From contig CAVXNJ010000010.1 in NCBI GenBank assembly GCA_963763135.1, positions 620,001 to 684,000 of the forward strand: DNA of 64,000 nucleotides. The letters run 5' to 3'. The notes beneath the pieces are model-generated. The model was not told the origin of the DNA, made no database searches, and saw nothing but the letters and a program-made list of their open reading frames with translations. Shown here in pieces: positions 6,294 to 15,177 of this stretch. Source of the DNA: JANMZO01 sp963763135 (GTDB lineage Bacteria > Actinomycetota > Acidimicrobiia > Acidimicrobiales > JANYDT01). The translations under genes and the position numbers were made by a program. Every line of letters starts with the position of its first letter. The first letter of the stretch is position 1.

Positions 6294-8240
6294 TCAGTCG
6301 TCGAGCAGATCGACAAGGAAGCTGGCCGGGTCGAGTTCGTCGGGGAGGCGGAGATCGCCGCGGGGCGAGAGGCTGACCGATCCCACCTTCGGCCCCGGGG
6401 GCAGCGTGGTCCGCTTGAACTGCTGTCGGGCAAAGCGCTCCACGAACATGATCAGCCACTTGGTGATCACGGGCTCGTCGTAAGCACCGTCGAAGGTCTT
6501 CAAGGCGAGCGCCCGTATCTTGCGGGGCCCGAAGCCGTTTCGCTGCCAATGGAACAGGAAGAAGTCGTGGAGCTCGTAAGGGCCGACCAGTTCCTCGGTG
6601 GCCTGTTGGATCTCCCCGTTCTTGCCAGCCGGAAGGAGTTCGGGGCTGATGACCGTTTCGAGGATCTTCGTCAGGATCGCCTGCGTCTTGCGGTCGGTCA
6701 GATTCTCGCCGTACCAACGGACGAGGTGCTTCACGAGCGTCTTGGGTATCGACACGTTGACGCCGTAGTTGGCCATGTGGTCGGCGTTGTACGTGCACCA
6801 CCCAAGGGCCAGCTCCGAGAGATCGCCGGTGCCGACCACGATTCCCTTCACCTGGTTCGCGAGGTCGAAAAGGATCTGCGTGCGCTCCCGGGCCTGGGAG
6901 TTCTCGTAGACGACGTCGAAGTTCTTGGGGTTGTGCCCGATGTCGCGGAAGTGCTGAGCGACCGCTTTTCCGATCGGAATCTCGCGGAATGTCACGCCGG
7001 TGGCGGCCGCCAACTGCTCGGCCGACGACTTCGTGTGATCGGTCGTGCCAAGCCCCGGCATTGATATGCACACGATGTTTTCCATCGGGCGGTTGAGCTT
7101 CTTCATCGTCTCGATCACGACCAGTAGCGCAAGGGTGGAGTCGAGCCCGCCGGACAGACCGAGGACCGCGTTGTCAGCCCGGGCGGCCAGCATGCGGCGG
7201 GCCAGGCCCGTCGACTGGATGGCCAGGATCTCCCGGGCCCGCTCGTGGACGTTCTCGGGGTTGTCGGGAACGAACGGCGTACGCGGGTACGTTCGGCGAA
7301 GATCGGTGAGCGATGGGAGCAAGTCGGACACGGTGACTGATGAGATCGGTGGAAACGGTTCGGCCGACGTGCCGAAGGACATGTTCTGCGCCCGCTCGTT
7401 GGCCAGGCGTTCGATGTCGATCTCGGTGATCACCATCGAGCCGTTGAAGTTGAAGCGGTCGCTCTCGACGAGCAACGTGCCGTTCTCCATGACAAAGGTG
7501 TGGCCACCGAAGACCACGTCTTTGGTCGACTCGGTCGGCCCCGATCCGGCGTAGACGTAACCGCATCCGAGACGGGCCGACTGGATGCGGACCAGGTCGC
7601 ACCGGTAGTCGCCTTTGGCCACCAGCTCGTTGCTGGCCGAAGGATTCACGATGATGTTTGCACCGGCTAGTGCCAGTGACGTGCTCGGAGGCAGCGGAGC
7701 CCACAGGTCCTCACAGATCTCGATGCCGAGCCGAACGGTGACACCGGCGACCTGACCCAGATCGAAGACCTGCTCGGCGCACAGCCGGAACGGGTCGAGT
7801 CCGTCGATCGTGATGATCTCGTCGACACCGTTAGCGCTCGTGAACCACCGACGTTCGTAGAACTCGCCGTAGTTCGGTAAATGCTGTTTCGGTACGGCCC
7901 CGAACACGACTCCGCGGTGGATCACGGCTGCCGCGTTGTACCGTCGGCCGTTCGGGGCCTGCATCGGCATGCCCACGACCAGAACCGCAGCCAGATCGGC
8001 GGTCTGGCGAGCGAGCTCAGCGAGCGCGGCGTGCGCTCGCAGCACGAGCGCCGTGAGGAACAGGTCTTCGCACGTGTACCCCGTGAGCGCCAGCTCCGGA
8101 AAGACGACAACACCCGCTCCCGCCTCGCTCGCCTCCAGCGCCCACGCCGCGATGGTGGCCGTGTTCGTGATCACATCGCCGATCGCCACGGGTGGCGACA
8201 CGGCAGCAACTCGAACAAACCCAAGCGTGGCGAAGTCCAT
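6294..8240 (-). CDS. nadE: Glutamine-dependent NAD(+) synthetase
   Basis: The 648-aa product makes NAD from deamido-NAD, ATP and glutamine in the last step of NAD synthesis. Residues 8-290 are a nitrilase-type glutaminase with Glu in FPELALTGYTCEDLF, Lys in VPKQHLPNYGEFYE and Cys in GIEICEDLWAP. Residues 310-600 are the synthetase, with the PP-loop GLSGGLDSTLALLV and GTGDLSELALGW. The length suits the two-domain form of actinobacteria such as M. tuberculosis NadE. It starts at ATG 8240 and has no obvious operon partner, though the downstream gene lies on the same strand 50 bases away. Confidence 0.95.
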   Translation of the reverse strand: MDFATLGFVRVAAVSPPVAIGDVITNTATIAAWALEASEAGAGVVVFPELALTGYTCEDLFLTALVLRAHAALAELARQTADLAAVLVVGMPMQAPNGRRYNAAAVIHRGVVFGAVPKQHLPNYGEFYERRWFTSANGVDEIITIDGLDPFRLCAEQVFDLGQVAGVTVRLGIEICEDLWAPLPPSTSLALAGANIIVNPSASNELVAKGDYRCDLVRIQSARLGCGYVYAGSGPTESTKDVVFGGHTFVMENGTLLVESDRFNFNGSMVITEIDIERLANERAQNMSFGTSAEPFPPISSVTVSDLLPSLTDLRRTYPRTPFVPDNPENVHERAREILAIQSTGLARRMLAARADNAVLGLSGGLDSTLALLVVIETMKKLNRPMENIVCISMPGLGTTDHTKSSAEQLAAATGVTFREIPIGKAVAQHFRDIGHNPKNFDVVYENSQARERTQILFDLANQVKGIVVGTGDLSELALGWCTYNADHMANYGVNVSIPKTLVKHLVRWYGENLTDRKTQAILTKILETVISPELLPAGKNGEIQQATEELVGPYELHDFFLFHWQRNGFGPRKIRALALKTFDGAYDEPVITKWLIMFVERFARQQFKRTTLPPGPKVGSVSLSPRGDLRLPDELDPASFLVDLLDD

Positions 8241-8299
8241 GCCCGTCAGTCTGTCGCGATTTGGTCTGCACGACGGGCAACTTCACCGGTCGTCATGGG

Positions 8300-9325
8300 T
8301 CAGTAGCCCGACAGAAGTCGAAGCGACACGCACTGCTCAAGAAGAGTCTGGCGAACCGAGTCGGGGATGGCGGCGACGGTTGAACTGTTTCGATTCTCGA
8401 CCGCGCCTTCGGCCAATTCGCTCAGCTGAAGCCAGCCCCGGAAGGCATGCACGACTTGCCACCATGCCAGACGCTGCCGGTCCACCATCACCTGTGCAGT
8501 CGCCTCATACGACCTCAGGTGCCACGCGACGAGTCGCTTGCGTAACACCCGAAGAGCGACCCGTTCGACCGGAGAACCGGCCAGAACGTACGCGAGGCCA
8601 TACAGCGAGGTTGTCCGGCCGACGTCGTGGTGACGATCGGCGATGCACGCGTCGGTCCAGTCGATCACACCCATCGAACCGTCTTCTGCGACGAGGACGT
8701 TCATGGGGTGGAAGTCCCCGTGACAGACCACGGGTTCGGCACCCGCGGTACGAGGAGCGGTACGGAGCAGCCATTCCCACGTCCCGGTGGAATCGACCGC
8801 TGACACGTTCGCTCGGCGGCGGGCGAGGTCGTGATCCAGGTAGTCGGAGGCGGAAAGTTCCCGAAGCGCAAACGACTCAACCGGGAGTTGGTGGAGTCGA
8901 GCCTGAAGGGTCGCGAGCCCGCCGATGAGCGACTTGATCCTGGGTGTCGCCAACGCTCGCATGGCCGTGCTTCCGGGCAAACGCGCCTGCAGGATGGCCG
9001 GGTGGCTTTGCGACAGCGTCCCGTTCCACAGCACTCGCGCGACCGGGTAGTCGAGCGCTGCGAGCGTTGCGCCCAGTTGCACCTCCGTGACCGTTTGTTG
9101 CTCCTGGTCGGGTCGAAAGATCCGAAGAACATGCGACCCATGAAACGACGACGGAAGGGCGGTTCCTCCGAGTTCGACGAACCACACCCAGGTACTCGTT
9201 GCCGCAGGGACGTACTCGACCCGTGCCCAGGCATCGTCGGGTTCGTCAGGTTGCCGGAGTTGATCCAGCAAGCAGCGTGTCACGTCCGTGCCATCCAGAG
9301 GATCAAACACTGGTCGTTCGTCCAA
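8300..9325 (-). CDS. Aminoglycoside phosphotransferase (APH) fold kinase
   Basis: The product has about 341 aa. The start is taken as TTG 9325, which sits just behind GGAGG; a TTG five codons upstream lies inside that ribosome site. The kinase core is seen in VVCHGDFHPMNVLVAEDG (catalytic HGDxxxxN) near residue 205 and GVIDWTDACIADRHHDVGRT (metal-binding IDW/D), with an N-lobe before it. Such proteins phosphorylate small alcohols or sugars such as choline, homoserine, maltose or drugs; the substrate is unknown. Nothing nearby points to drug resistance. Confidence 0.8.
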   Translation of the reverse strand: MDERPVFDPLDGTDVTRCLLDQLRQPDEPDDAWARVEYVPAATSTWVWFVELGGTALPSSFHGSHVLRIFRPDQEQQTVTEVQLGATLAALDYPVARVLWNGTLSQSHPAILQARLPGSTAMRALATPRIKSLIGGLATLQARLHQLPVESFALRELSASDYLDHDLARRRANVSAVDSTGTWEWLLRTAPRTAGAEPVVCHGDFHPMNVLVAEDGSMGVIDWTDACIADRHHDVGRTTSLYGLAYVLAGSPVERVALRVLRKRLVAWHLRSYEATAQVMVDRQRLAWWQVVHAFRGWLQLSELAEGAVENRNSSTVAAIPDSVRQTLLEQCVSLRLLSGY

Positions 9326-9367
9326 TCCTTCCCTCCTCAACCACGTTTGACCCTACGCGATTGCCCG

Positions 9368-9832
9368 CTACGTCGCTTTTGGGAAGCGGGCGGCCCGAGT
9401 GCCGGGCGGATTGAAGACGCCCGGTTCGGCGTCGGGATTCGGGACGAGGACCTCGCCTTCGAGACCATCGGGGTCGACGAAGAACAATGACAGCGCCGGA
9501 CCGAAGTCGGTCACGAAGTCGTCGGCGGCGCCACAGGCCATCAGGCGCCGACGGATCTCTTCGAATGCCTCAAGCGAAGCGGCCTGGAGGCCTACATGGT
9601 CAAGACGGCCCCTGCCGAACATCGGCGTCTGACGGTCAACCTCGGCGTTGTCGGCGATTTCGAACACGTTGAGTTCGCGCCCGGCGCCTATGTCGATCAG
9701 CGACAGCATGAAGCCCGGCTGTTGTTCGATCGTACGTGCCGGCGGCGCATCGAAGACCGCACTGTAGAAACGAGACAGGCGCAGCGTGTCTCGGGTCAGC
9801 ACAGCCACGTGGTTCACACCGTCGAGCATCAT
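9368..9832 (-). CDS. VOC family (glyoxalase/bleomycin-resistance fold) protein
   Basis: This 154-aa protein opens with DGVNHVAVLTRDTLRLSRFY, the first beta-alpha-beta module of the vicinal-oxygen-chelate fold with a metal-ligand His. The second module begins LDHVGLQAASLEAFEEIRR near residue 78, and the end DFGPALSLFFVDPDGLEGEV carries the usual acidic ligand. Two modules in one chain fit a single VOC domain acting as a dimer. The family includes glyoxalases, dioxygenases and antibiotic-binding proteins; the substrate is unknown. Two in-frame ATGs (9832 and 9829) could serve as start. Confidence 0.82.
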   Translation of the reverse strand: MMLDGVNHVAVLTRDTLRLSRFYSAVFDAPPARTIEQQPGFMLSLIDIGAGRELNVFEIADNAEVDRQTPMFGRGRLDHVGLQAASLEAFEEIRRRLMACGAADDFVTDFGPALSLFFVDPDGLEGEVLVPNPDAEPGVFNPPGTRAARFPKAT

Positions 9833-9881
9833 CACAAAAGTCTATCCGTCCTCGTTCCAGAGGTCTCGTGGCAGCTCAAAC

Positions 9882-11021
9882 TCACGAAACCGGAGTTCCA
9901 CCGCTGGGAACGCCGTCGGACGTTGGGCGACCCGGTCGACCGCCGGCGGAGCCCCGTGCCGCGCCAGGGCCCGACGTGGGGCGCTGCGGGGCGGGACAGC
10001 AATCGAGTGGGCAGACATCGTGGTTCGCCGGTCGGGTACCGACACACACACGCTTCGGATTGAGCCCCTGCTCTGTCGCGATACGTTCTTCGATAAGCGC
10101 GCGTATCATCGCGACGAACCGAGCGTCGGTGCCAACCGTCTTCGCTCGCTCGATCGGCAGACCGATGTCTTCGGCCTTGGCGCGCGCCTGGGTGTCGAGG
10201 TCGTACACGACCTCCATGTGGTCACTGATGAAGCCGATCGGCACCATCACGACACCTGCCGCGCGGTCGGCGCGACGGGCCTCAAGGTGATCGCAGATGT
10301 CGGGCTCGAGCCACGGCACCCCGGGGGTGCCACTCCGGCTTTGAAAGACCAGATCCGTGCGGAACCGGTGTCCGGTCCGACGAACGACGGCGTCTTCCAC
10401 CAGACGGCACGCCTCCCGTAACTGAACCACGTAGTCGCTCGACACCGCCATCGAAGTCGGAACACTGTGCGCCGTGAACGCGATCTCCGGATTGGTGATT
10501 CCGCGGTTTCGCATCGCGTCGAGCGCCTCCATCGTGTTGTCGATCATCGGCTCGAGGAACCCGGGATGGTTGTAGTACACCCGGATCTTGTCGACGACCG
10601 GAGCGCCGTCACCCACGACAGCCCGCGCCGCCTCGATTCCTTCGCGGTACTGGCGGCAACCCGAGTACGAACTGAACGCACTCGTCACGAACGCCAGCGC
10701 CCGCTTCACACCGTCAGTGCGCATGCTTTCGAGTGCGTCAGTGAGAAAGGGTGCCCAGTTCCGATTACCCCAGTAGACCGGGAGGTCGAGTCCCTGCCGC
10801 TTCAACTCGGTCTCCAACGCGGCGATCAGGGCACGGTTCTGCCCGTTGATCGGACTTACGCCACCGAACAAACTGTAATGCGCGCTTACTTCTACGAGCC
10901 GCTCGCGGGGGATGCCGCGGCCGCGGGTCACGTTCTCCATGAACGGCACAACGTCGTCGGGCCCCTCGGGGCCGCCGAACGAAACGAAGAAGATTGCATC
11001 GTAGGGAAGTTTGTTACTCAC
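9882..11021 (-). CDS. hemH: Coproporphyrin III ferrochelatase (HemH/CpfC)
   Basis: The product inserts Fe(II) into coproporphyrin III in the heme pathway used by actinobacteria. I chose GTG 11021 (MSNKLPYDAIFFVSFGGPEG), though the frame extends upstream to 11069. Family marks are SFGGPEGPDDVVPFMENV, YSLFGGVSPINGQ, the catalytic His in AFTAHSVPTSM and VMVPIGFISDHMEV. A Cys in SYSGCRQY plus three Cys near the C-terminus (HDVCPLDCCPAP) match the [2Fe-2S] ligands known from actinobacterial enzymes. The last 40 residues are a Pro/Gly-rich tail. At about 379 aa it is slightly long for the family. Confidence 0.93.
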   Translation of the reverse strand: MSNKLPYDAIFFVSFGGPEGPDDVVPFMENVTRGRGIPRERLVEVSAHYSLFGGVSPINGQNRALIAALETELKRQGLDLPVYWGNRNWAPFLTDALESMRTDGVKRALAFVTSAFSSYSGCRQYREGIEAARAVVGDGAPVVDKIRVYYNHPGFLEPMIDNTMEALDAMRNRGITNPEIAFTAHSVPTSMAVSSDYVVQLREACRLVEDAVVRRTGHRFRTDLVFQSRSGTPGVPWLEPDICDHLEARRADRAAGVVMVPIGFISDHMEVVYDLDTQARAKAEDIGLPIERAKTVGTDARFVAMIRALIEERIATEQGLNPKRVCVGTRPANHDVCPLDCCPAPQRPTSGPGAARGSAGGRPGRPTSDGVPSGGTPVS

Positions 11022-11094
11022 CCACACAGCTTCGCGTGCCTGTGTGCCTACATGCGTTGGCACCAACACTGGAGATCGATTCGCCGTCGGACGC

Positions 11095-11127
11095 GACAGA
11101 GCCCGGGCTGGGGGCCCGGGCTCTGTC
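11095..11127 (-). terminator. Perfect 14-bp hairpin after glnII
   Basis: GACAGAGCCCGGGC and its exact reverse complement flank a 5-base loop 60 bases beyond the glnII stop codon. There is no T-run, as is common for actinobacterial terminators. It separates glnII from the downstream ferrochelatase gene. Confidence 0.7.
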
Positions 11128-11186
11128 AGGGACGAATCGCGGAGCTCAAACCGCGTTCGGCGACGTTACGTCGTTGCGTACGACTC

Positions 11187-12191
11187 TCAGAGGGCCGAAC
11201 ACACCGTGTCGGTCAGGAGGCGAGCGACGGTGTAGGGGTCCATGTTGGCGTTGGGACGACGGTCTTCGAGGTAGCCCTTGCCTTCGATCGGCACCTGCCA
11301 CGGGATACGAATCGATGCGCCGCGGTTGGAGACGCCGTAGCTGAACTTGTTGTACGGAGCGGTCTCGTGCTTGCCGGTGAGGCGCTCTTCGATGCCGACG
11401 CCGTAGTTCGAAACGTGCAGCTCGATCTTCTTGCCGATGGCGATGCAGGCCTTCTCGATGACCTTGTAGCCACCGTCTTCGCGCATGGCCTTGGTTGAGA
11501 AGTTGGTGTGAGCGCCAGCGCCGTTCCAGTCACCCTTCATCGGCTTGGCGTCGAACGAGATCACAACATCGAAGTCTTCGGCGATGCGGTGGAGCAACCA
11601 ACGGGCCATCCACAACTGGTCGGCAACTTCGAGGGTACCGAGCGGGCCAACCTGGAATTCCCACTGGCCGGGCATAACTTCGGCGTTGGTACCCGAGATC
11701 GAAATGCCAGCGTCGAGGCAGGCCTGGGTGTGAGCTTCGACAATGTCGCGACCAACAACGCGACCGGTACCGACGCCGCAGTAGTACGGACCCTGGGCGG
11801 CCGGGAAGCCTTCCTTCGGGAAGCCGAGCGGACGGCCGGTCGGGGTGAGCATGGTGTATTCCTGCTCGATACCGAACCAGGGCTCGTGCTTGGCAAACTT
11901 CTTGGCCACCTTCGCGGCAGCAGCACGCGTGTTGGTGGGGTGCGGTGTCATGTCGTTCAGAAGTACTTCGCACATGACAAGGATGTTGTCGCCGCCGCGG
12001 ATGGGGTCCGGACAGCTCCACACCGGACGCAGGACACAGTCGCTCTTGTCGCCAGGCGCCTGCTCGGTCGACGAACCGTCGAAGCCCCAGATCGGCAACG
12101 TGGCACCGTCAGCCATGATCTTGGTCTTGTTACGGAGCGTTGGTGTGGGGGAGACACCGTCGATCCAAATGTATTCGGCTTGGTAGGCCAC
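11187..12191 (-). CDS. glnII: Glutamine synthetase type II (GSII, eukaryote-like)
   Basis: This 334-aa enzyme forms glutamine from glutamate, ammonia and ATP. GTG 12191 is chosen as start because GAGGAAC lies just upstream and the protein then opens MAYQAEYIWIDG as GSII should. Motifs include WGFDGSSTEQAPGDKSD, EPWFGIEQEYTML, SGTNAEVMPGQWEFQVGP, KGDWNGAGAHTNFSTK and the closing RRPNANMDPYTVARLL. GSII is known in Streptomyces, Frankia and rhizobia and is not controlled by adenylylation. It is transcribed away from the type I gene at 12434, and the shared 242-base region carries candidate GlnR-like boxes. Confidence 0.95.
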   Translation of the reverse strand: MAYQAEYIWIDGVSPTPTLRNKTKIMADGATLPIWGFDGSSTEQAPGDKSDCVLRPVWSCPDPIRGGDNILVMCEVLLNDMTPHPTNTRAAAAKVAKKFAKHEPWFGIEQEYTMLTPTGRPLGFPKEGFPAAQGPYYCGVGTGRVVGRDIVEAHTQACLDAGISISGTNAEVMPGQWEFQVGPLGTLEVADQLWMARWLLHRIAEDFDVVISFDAKPMKGDWNGAGAHTNFSTKAMREDGGYKVIEKACIAIGKKIELHVSNYGVGIEERLTGKHETAPYNKFSYGVSNRGASIRIPWQVPIEGKGYLEDRRPNANMDPYTVARLLTDTVCSAL

Positions 12192-12281
12192 GTGAGTTCC
12201 TCTCGGTTCTGGATGATTCTGTTGGAAGAAATGGAGTGAGCCAAGGATCAGCGATTCCCGTTTCTCCTTGGTTGCCCGTTT

Positions 12282-12298
12282 GTAACGGCTGTGTGAAC
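12282..12298. promoter_or_regulatory. Candidate GlnR-like box 1
   Basis: GTAAC and GTGAA(C) start 11 bases apart, the spacing of the two half-sites in the GTnAC-N6-GaAAC GlnR consensus. It lies in the divergent glnII/glnA2 promoter region, nearer glnII. The match is imperfect and the assignment is inference. Confidence 0.35.
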
Positions 12299-12364
12299 TG
12301 ACCTCGTTCCAACTACACCGCATTAAGAGAGCGCCAAAGCGTAGGTGACTGTCGACCCTCGTTT

Positions 12365-12381
12365 GTGAACCGCGTGTGAAC
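12365..12381. promoter_or_regulatory. Candidate GlnR-like box 2
   Basis: Two GTGAAC copies start 11 bases apart, 53 bases before the glnA2 start. Spacing equals that of box 1. They could be bound by the OmpR-family regulator encoded directly after glnA2; this is inference from position and spacing. Confidence 0.35.
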
Positions 12382-12433
12382 AAGTCGTCTCAGCCTTGGC
12401 AAGACGGGAAAAGAGAACAAGCATCATGGAGCT

Positions 12434-13780
12434 ATGGCTTCCGCTCGAACACAATCCCAGGTCGACTACGTGCTGCGAACGGTGGAAGAACGCGGTGTGC
12501 GTTTTATTCACCTCTGGTTCTCCGACGTTCTCGGCTCCCTCAAGAGCTTCGCCATCACCCCGGCGGAACTCGAAAACGCTTTCGAAGAGGGCATGACCTT
12601 CGACGGTTCGGCGATCGACGGCTTCAGCCGCCACGTCGAGTCCGACATGCTGGCCAGCCCCGACCCCGACACGTTTGAGATCCTCCCGTGGCGAGCCGAC
12701 GAACCGGTTGCGCGCATGTTCTGCAACATCAACAAACTCGATGACACACCGTTCCTCGGCGACTCCCGCCAGGTCCTTCGACGCGGTCTGGAGCGGGCCC
12801 GCAAGCTGGGCTACACGTACTACGCGAGCGCCGACCTGGAGTATTTCTACTTCACCGACAGCGAGACCTCACGGCCTCCGATCCCACTCGACACGTCGTC
12901 GTTCTTTGACTTCTCGGCGGCCGATGCTGCAGGTGATCTGCGTCGCCGTACGATCGGTCACCTTGAAGCGCTCGGCATTCCGGTGCGCTACAGCCATCAC
13001 GAAGAAGCTCCGAGCCAGCAGGAAATCGACCTTCGCTACACCGATGCGCTCACGATGGCCGACTCGATCATGACGGCTCGGCTCGTCATCAAAGAAGTCG
13101 CAACCGAACGCGGTGTGTATGCAACGTTCATGCCGAAGCCGATCTCGGGTCAGCAAGGTTCGGGCATGCACACCCACCTTTCGCTGTTCAAAAACGAGGA
13201 GAACGCGTTCTTCGACGGCGACGATCCGTATTCGTTGTCACCCGTTGCGAAATGTTTCCTCGCCGGCATTTTGCGGCACTCGCGGGAAATAACCGCACTT
13301 ACGAACCAGTGGGTCAACTCGTATAAGCGCCTGGTCGTCGGCTACGAAGCCCCGGTGTATGTGAGCTGGGCGAGATACAACCGTTCGGCCCTGGTGCGGG
13401 TTCCGACGCCGAAGAAGGGCAAAGCCTCGTCGACTCGCATCGAGTACCGAGCTCCCGACCCGGCGTGCAATCCCTACCTGGCCTACGCCGTCTTGCTGGC
13501 GGCCGGTCTCCGGGGAATCGAGCAGGGCTACGAGCTTCCGCCCGAACTGACGGAGAACCTGCACGACATGACCCCGTCGCAACTCGCAGCCGCAGGAATC
13601 GAGCAACTTCCCGGATCGCTTTCCGACGCCGTGAACGTGATGGAGCAGAGCGAACTGGTTCGCGAAGCCCTCGGCGAACACGTCTTTGAGTGGTTCATCA
13701 AGAACAAGCGGGCGGAGTGGTCGGCGTACAAAACGCACGTCAGCCAGTTCGAACTTGAGCGCTACCTTCCGTCGCTTTAG
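12434..13780 (+). CDS. glnA: Type I glutamine synthetase, GlnA2-type (or gamma-glutamylpolyamine synthetase)
   Basis: The 448-aa protein starts at ATG 12434. GSI marks are FTDVLG-like text (LWFSDVLGSLKSFAI), MTFDGSAIDGF, YSHHEEAPSQQEIDL, FMPKPISGQQGSGMHTH, TNQWVNSYKRLVVGYEAP and the C-terminal RAEWSAYKTHVSQFELERYL. It closely follows the pattern of M. tuberculosis GlnA2. The adenylylation loop reads ENLHDMTP, with His where regulated GSI-beta enzymes have Tyr, so adenylylation is unlikely. Some actinobacterial GlnA2-like proteins are known to glutamylate polyamines instead of ammonia, and with GSII next door that remains possible. It is followed after six bases by a response regulator gene. 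Confidence 0.93.
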   Translation: MASARTQSQVDYVLRTVEERGVRFIHLWFSDVLGSLKSFAITPAELENAFEEGMTFDGSAIDGFSRHVESDMLASPDPDTFEILPWRADEPVARMFCNINKLDDTPFLGDSRQVLRRGLERARKLGYTYYASADLEYFYFTDSETSRPPIPLDTSSFFDFSAADAAGDLRRRTIGHLEALGIPVRYSHHEEAPSQQEIDLRYTDALTMADSIMTARLVIKEVATERGVYATFMPKPISGQQGSGMHTHLSLFKNEENAFFDGDDPYSLSPVAKCFLAGILRHSREITALTNQWVNSYKRLVVGYEAPVYVSWARYNRSALVRVPTPKKGKASSTRIEYRAPDPACNPYLAYAVLLAAGLRGIEQGYELPPELTENLHDMTPSQLAAAGIEQLPGSLSDAVNVMEQSELVREALGEHVFEWFIKNKRAEWSAYKTHVSQFELERYLPSL

Positions 13781-13786
13781 GCAACC

Positions 13787-14467
13787 ATGATCGGACCTCT
13801 TCTTATATTTCCTGATCCGCCGCACCCGACGCTGGTGCAGACCCTCGACCTCGCCGGCTACACCTGGCAGGCAGTTCCCACCGCCTCGGCCGCTGAGCGC
13901 ATCGAGCCCGATGCTGGTTGGGGCGGGGCCATAGTGTGCGCCGACCTCGACGCCGACGGCGCCTGGGCGATCTGCCGTGCGCTTCGCAAGCGAGATGTCC
14001 CGCTCGACCCGCTTCTGCTCCTGGTGTCCGGAAGCCAGCTCACCGAGTTGGAACTCCGTGAGGATCTCTACGACGACTTCTGCCTCTCGCCGTTTCACCC
14101 CCGCGAACTCGAAGCGCGTCTGAAGCACCTGCTTTGGCGTTCCGGGAAGGGCGGCACCGCCGACGTGCTCGAGTACGGTCCGCTCGTGCTCAATTTGGAG
14201 ACGTACCAGGCAGTCGTTGACCGCAAGCCGCTCGATCTCACGTACATGGAGTACGAGCTCCTCAAGTTCCTGGCCACGCACCCCGGCAAGGTGTTCACCC
14301 GGGAAACGCTGCTTTCTCGGGTCTGGGGGTATGAGTATTACGGCGGAGCGCGAACCGTCGACGTACACATCCGACGCCTCCGGGCCAAGCTTGGCGAAGA
14401 GCACAATTTGATTCATACGGTCCGGTCTGTCGGTTACCGCTTCGGAACCAGCCGGTGGGGCAGCTGA
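13787..14467 (+). CDS. OmpR/GlnR-like winged-helix regulator with degenerate receiver
   Basis: This 226-aa protein starts six bases after the glnA2 stop, so the two are surely co-transcribed. Residues 1-110 resemble a receiver domain (GAIVCADLDADGAWAICRAL), but the usual KP near the last strand reads CLSPFHP, so the conserved Lys is missing and phosphorylation control is doubtful. Residues 125-222 are an OmpR-type DNA-binding domain (LTYMEYELLKFLATHPGKVF, VDVHIRRLRAKLGE, VRSVGYRF). GlnR of Streptomyces is likewise an OmpR-type regulator without a partner kinase; position beside two glutamine synthetases makes a nitrogen role likely. Confidence 0.85.
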   Translation: MIGPLLIFPDPPHPTLVQTLDLAGYTWQAVPTASAAERIEPDAGWGGAIVCADLDADGAWAICRALRKRDVPLDPLLLLVSGSQLTELELREDLYDDFCLSPFHPRELEARLKHLLWRSGKGGTADVLEYGPLVLNLETYQAVVDRKPLDLTYMEYELLKFLATHPGKVFTRETLLSRVWGYEYYGGARTVDVHIRRLRAKLGEEHNLIHTVRSVGYRFGTSRWGS

Positions 14468-14565
14468 ATCATTCCAACGTGACAGTGTCCATCCATGTGA
14501 CACCGTCCGGGCCGAGATCCACGACCAGCCTTTAGGGACGTACATCTTTTGTCGATCTGTTGGGA

Positions 14566-15150
14566 ATGGATGCCCCTCGATCCGACGCCGAACGATCTAC
14601 CTCACCCGCGCCCACGGCAGCTGACGTCGCTCAGGCCGTTCTCGGCCCGTCGGCACCCCCGATCGAGTCGCGTGCACCGCGAGCCGTACCCGGTGCGATA
14701 GCGAAACCGAAGTCAAGCACGCCCGAAAGCGCAATCATTCCCGATTCCGCCGCACCGTTTGTGGTGTCGCGTGATTTCAACGAAGGCCTCACCCCGGCCC
14801 CGTTGCCCGCCGGCTGGATCAAGTCCGGCACACCATCGCCGCAGATGCGGTTCACCGCCATGGCGGCCGACGGTTCAACCGCCTCGGGAATCTGGACCTG
14901 CAACCCCGGAGTGTTCACGTTCATCTACGACTTCGACGAGTGGGTCCACCTCGTCAGTGGCTCCGTCGTGATCGAAGCCGGCCCGTACTCCCAGGAGCTT
15001 CGAGCGGGGTCGGTGGCGTTCTTTCCACGGGGCCTCACGACGACCTGGCACATCGACGATCACGTGCACAAGTTCTTCGTCCAGCGCAACCCTCCTCGCC
15101 TGGTACGAATCGCCCGACGCGTCGCCCGGAAGAAGTCACCGTTCAGTTAG
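14566..15150 (+). CDS. Cupin domain protein (Cupin_3/DUF861-like)
   Basis: This is a 194-aa protein; ATG 14566 is chosen over a TTG two codons earlier. The first 65 residues are a Pro/Ala-rich, probably disordered leader without a signal peptide. Residues 85-180 form one cupin: SGIWTCNPGVFTFIYDFDEW, VHLVSGSVVIEAG, LRAGSVAFFPRGLTTTWHI. The pattern matches the EutQ/ureidoglycine-type Cupin_3 group. The metal-ligand histidines of enzymatic cupins are mostly lacking (a Tyr-Asp-Phe-Asp-Glu stretch replaces the first pair), so binding rather than catalysis is possible. It is not evidently part of an operon. Confidence 0.7.
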   Translation: MDAPRSDAERSTSPAPTAADVAQAVLGPSAPPIESRAPRAVPGAIAKPKSSTPESAIIPDSAAPFVVSRDFNEGLTPAPLPAGWIKSGTPSPQMRFTAMAADGSTASGIWTCNPGVFTFIYDFDEWVHLVSGSVVIEAGPYSQELRAGSVAFFPRGLTTTWHIDDHVHKFFVQRNPPRLVRIARRVARKKSPFS

Positions 15151-15177
15151 GGCAGCCGGAGCCGCGCCCTCGGCTTC

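Noticed and set aside
13238..14545. 435-aa minus-strand frame opposite glnA2 and the regulator
   Set aside because: It lies antisense to two clear family members and has no family pattern itself.
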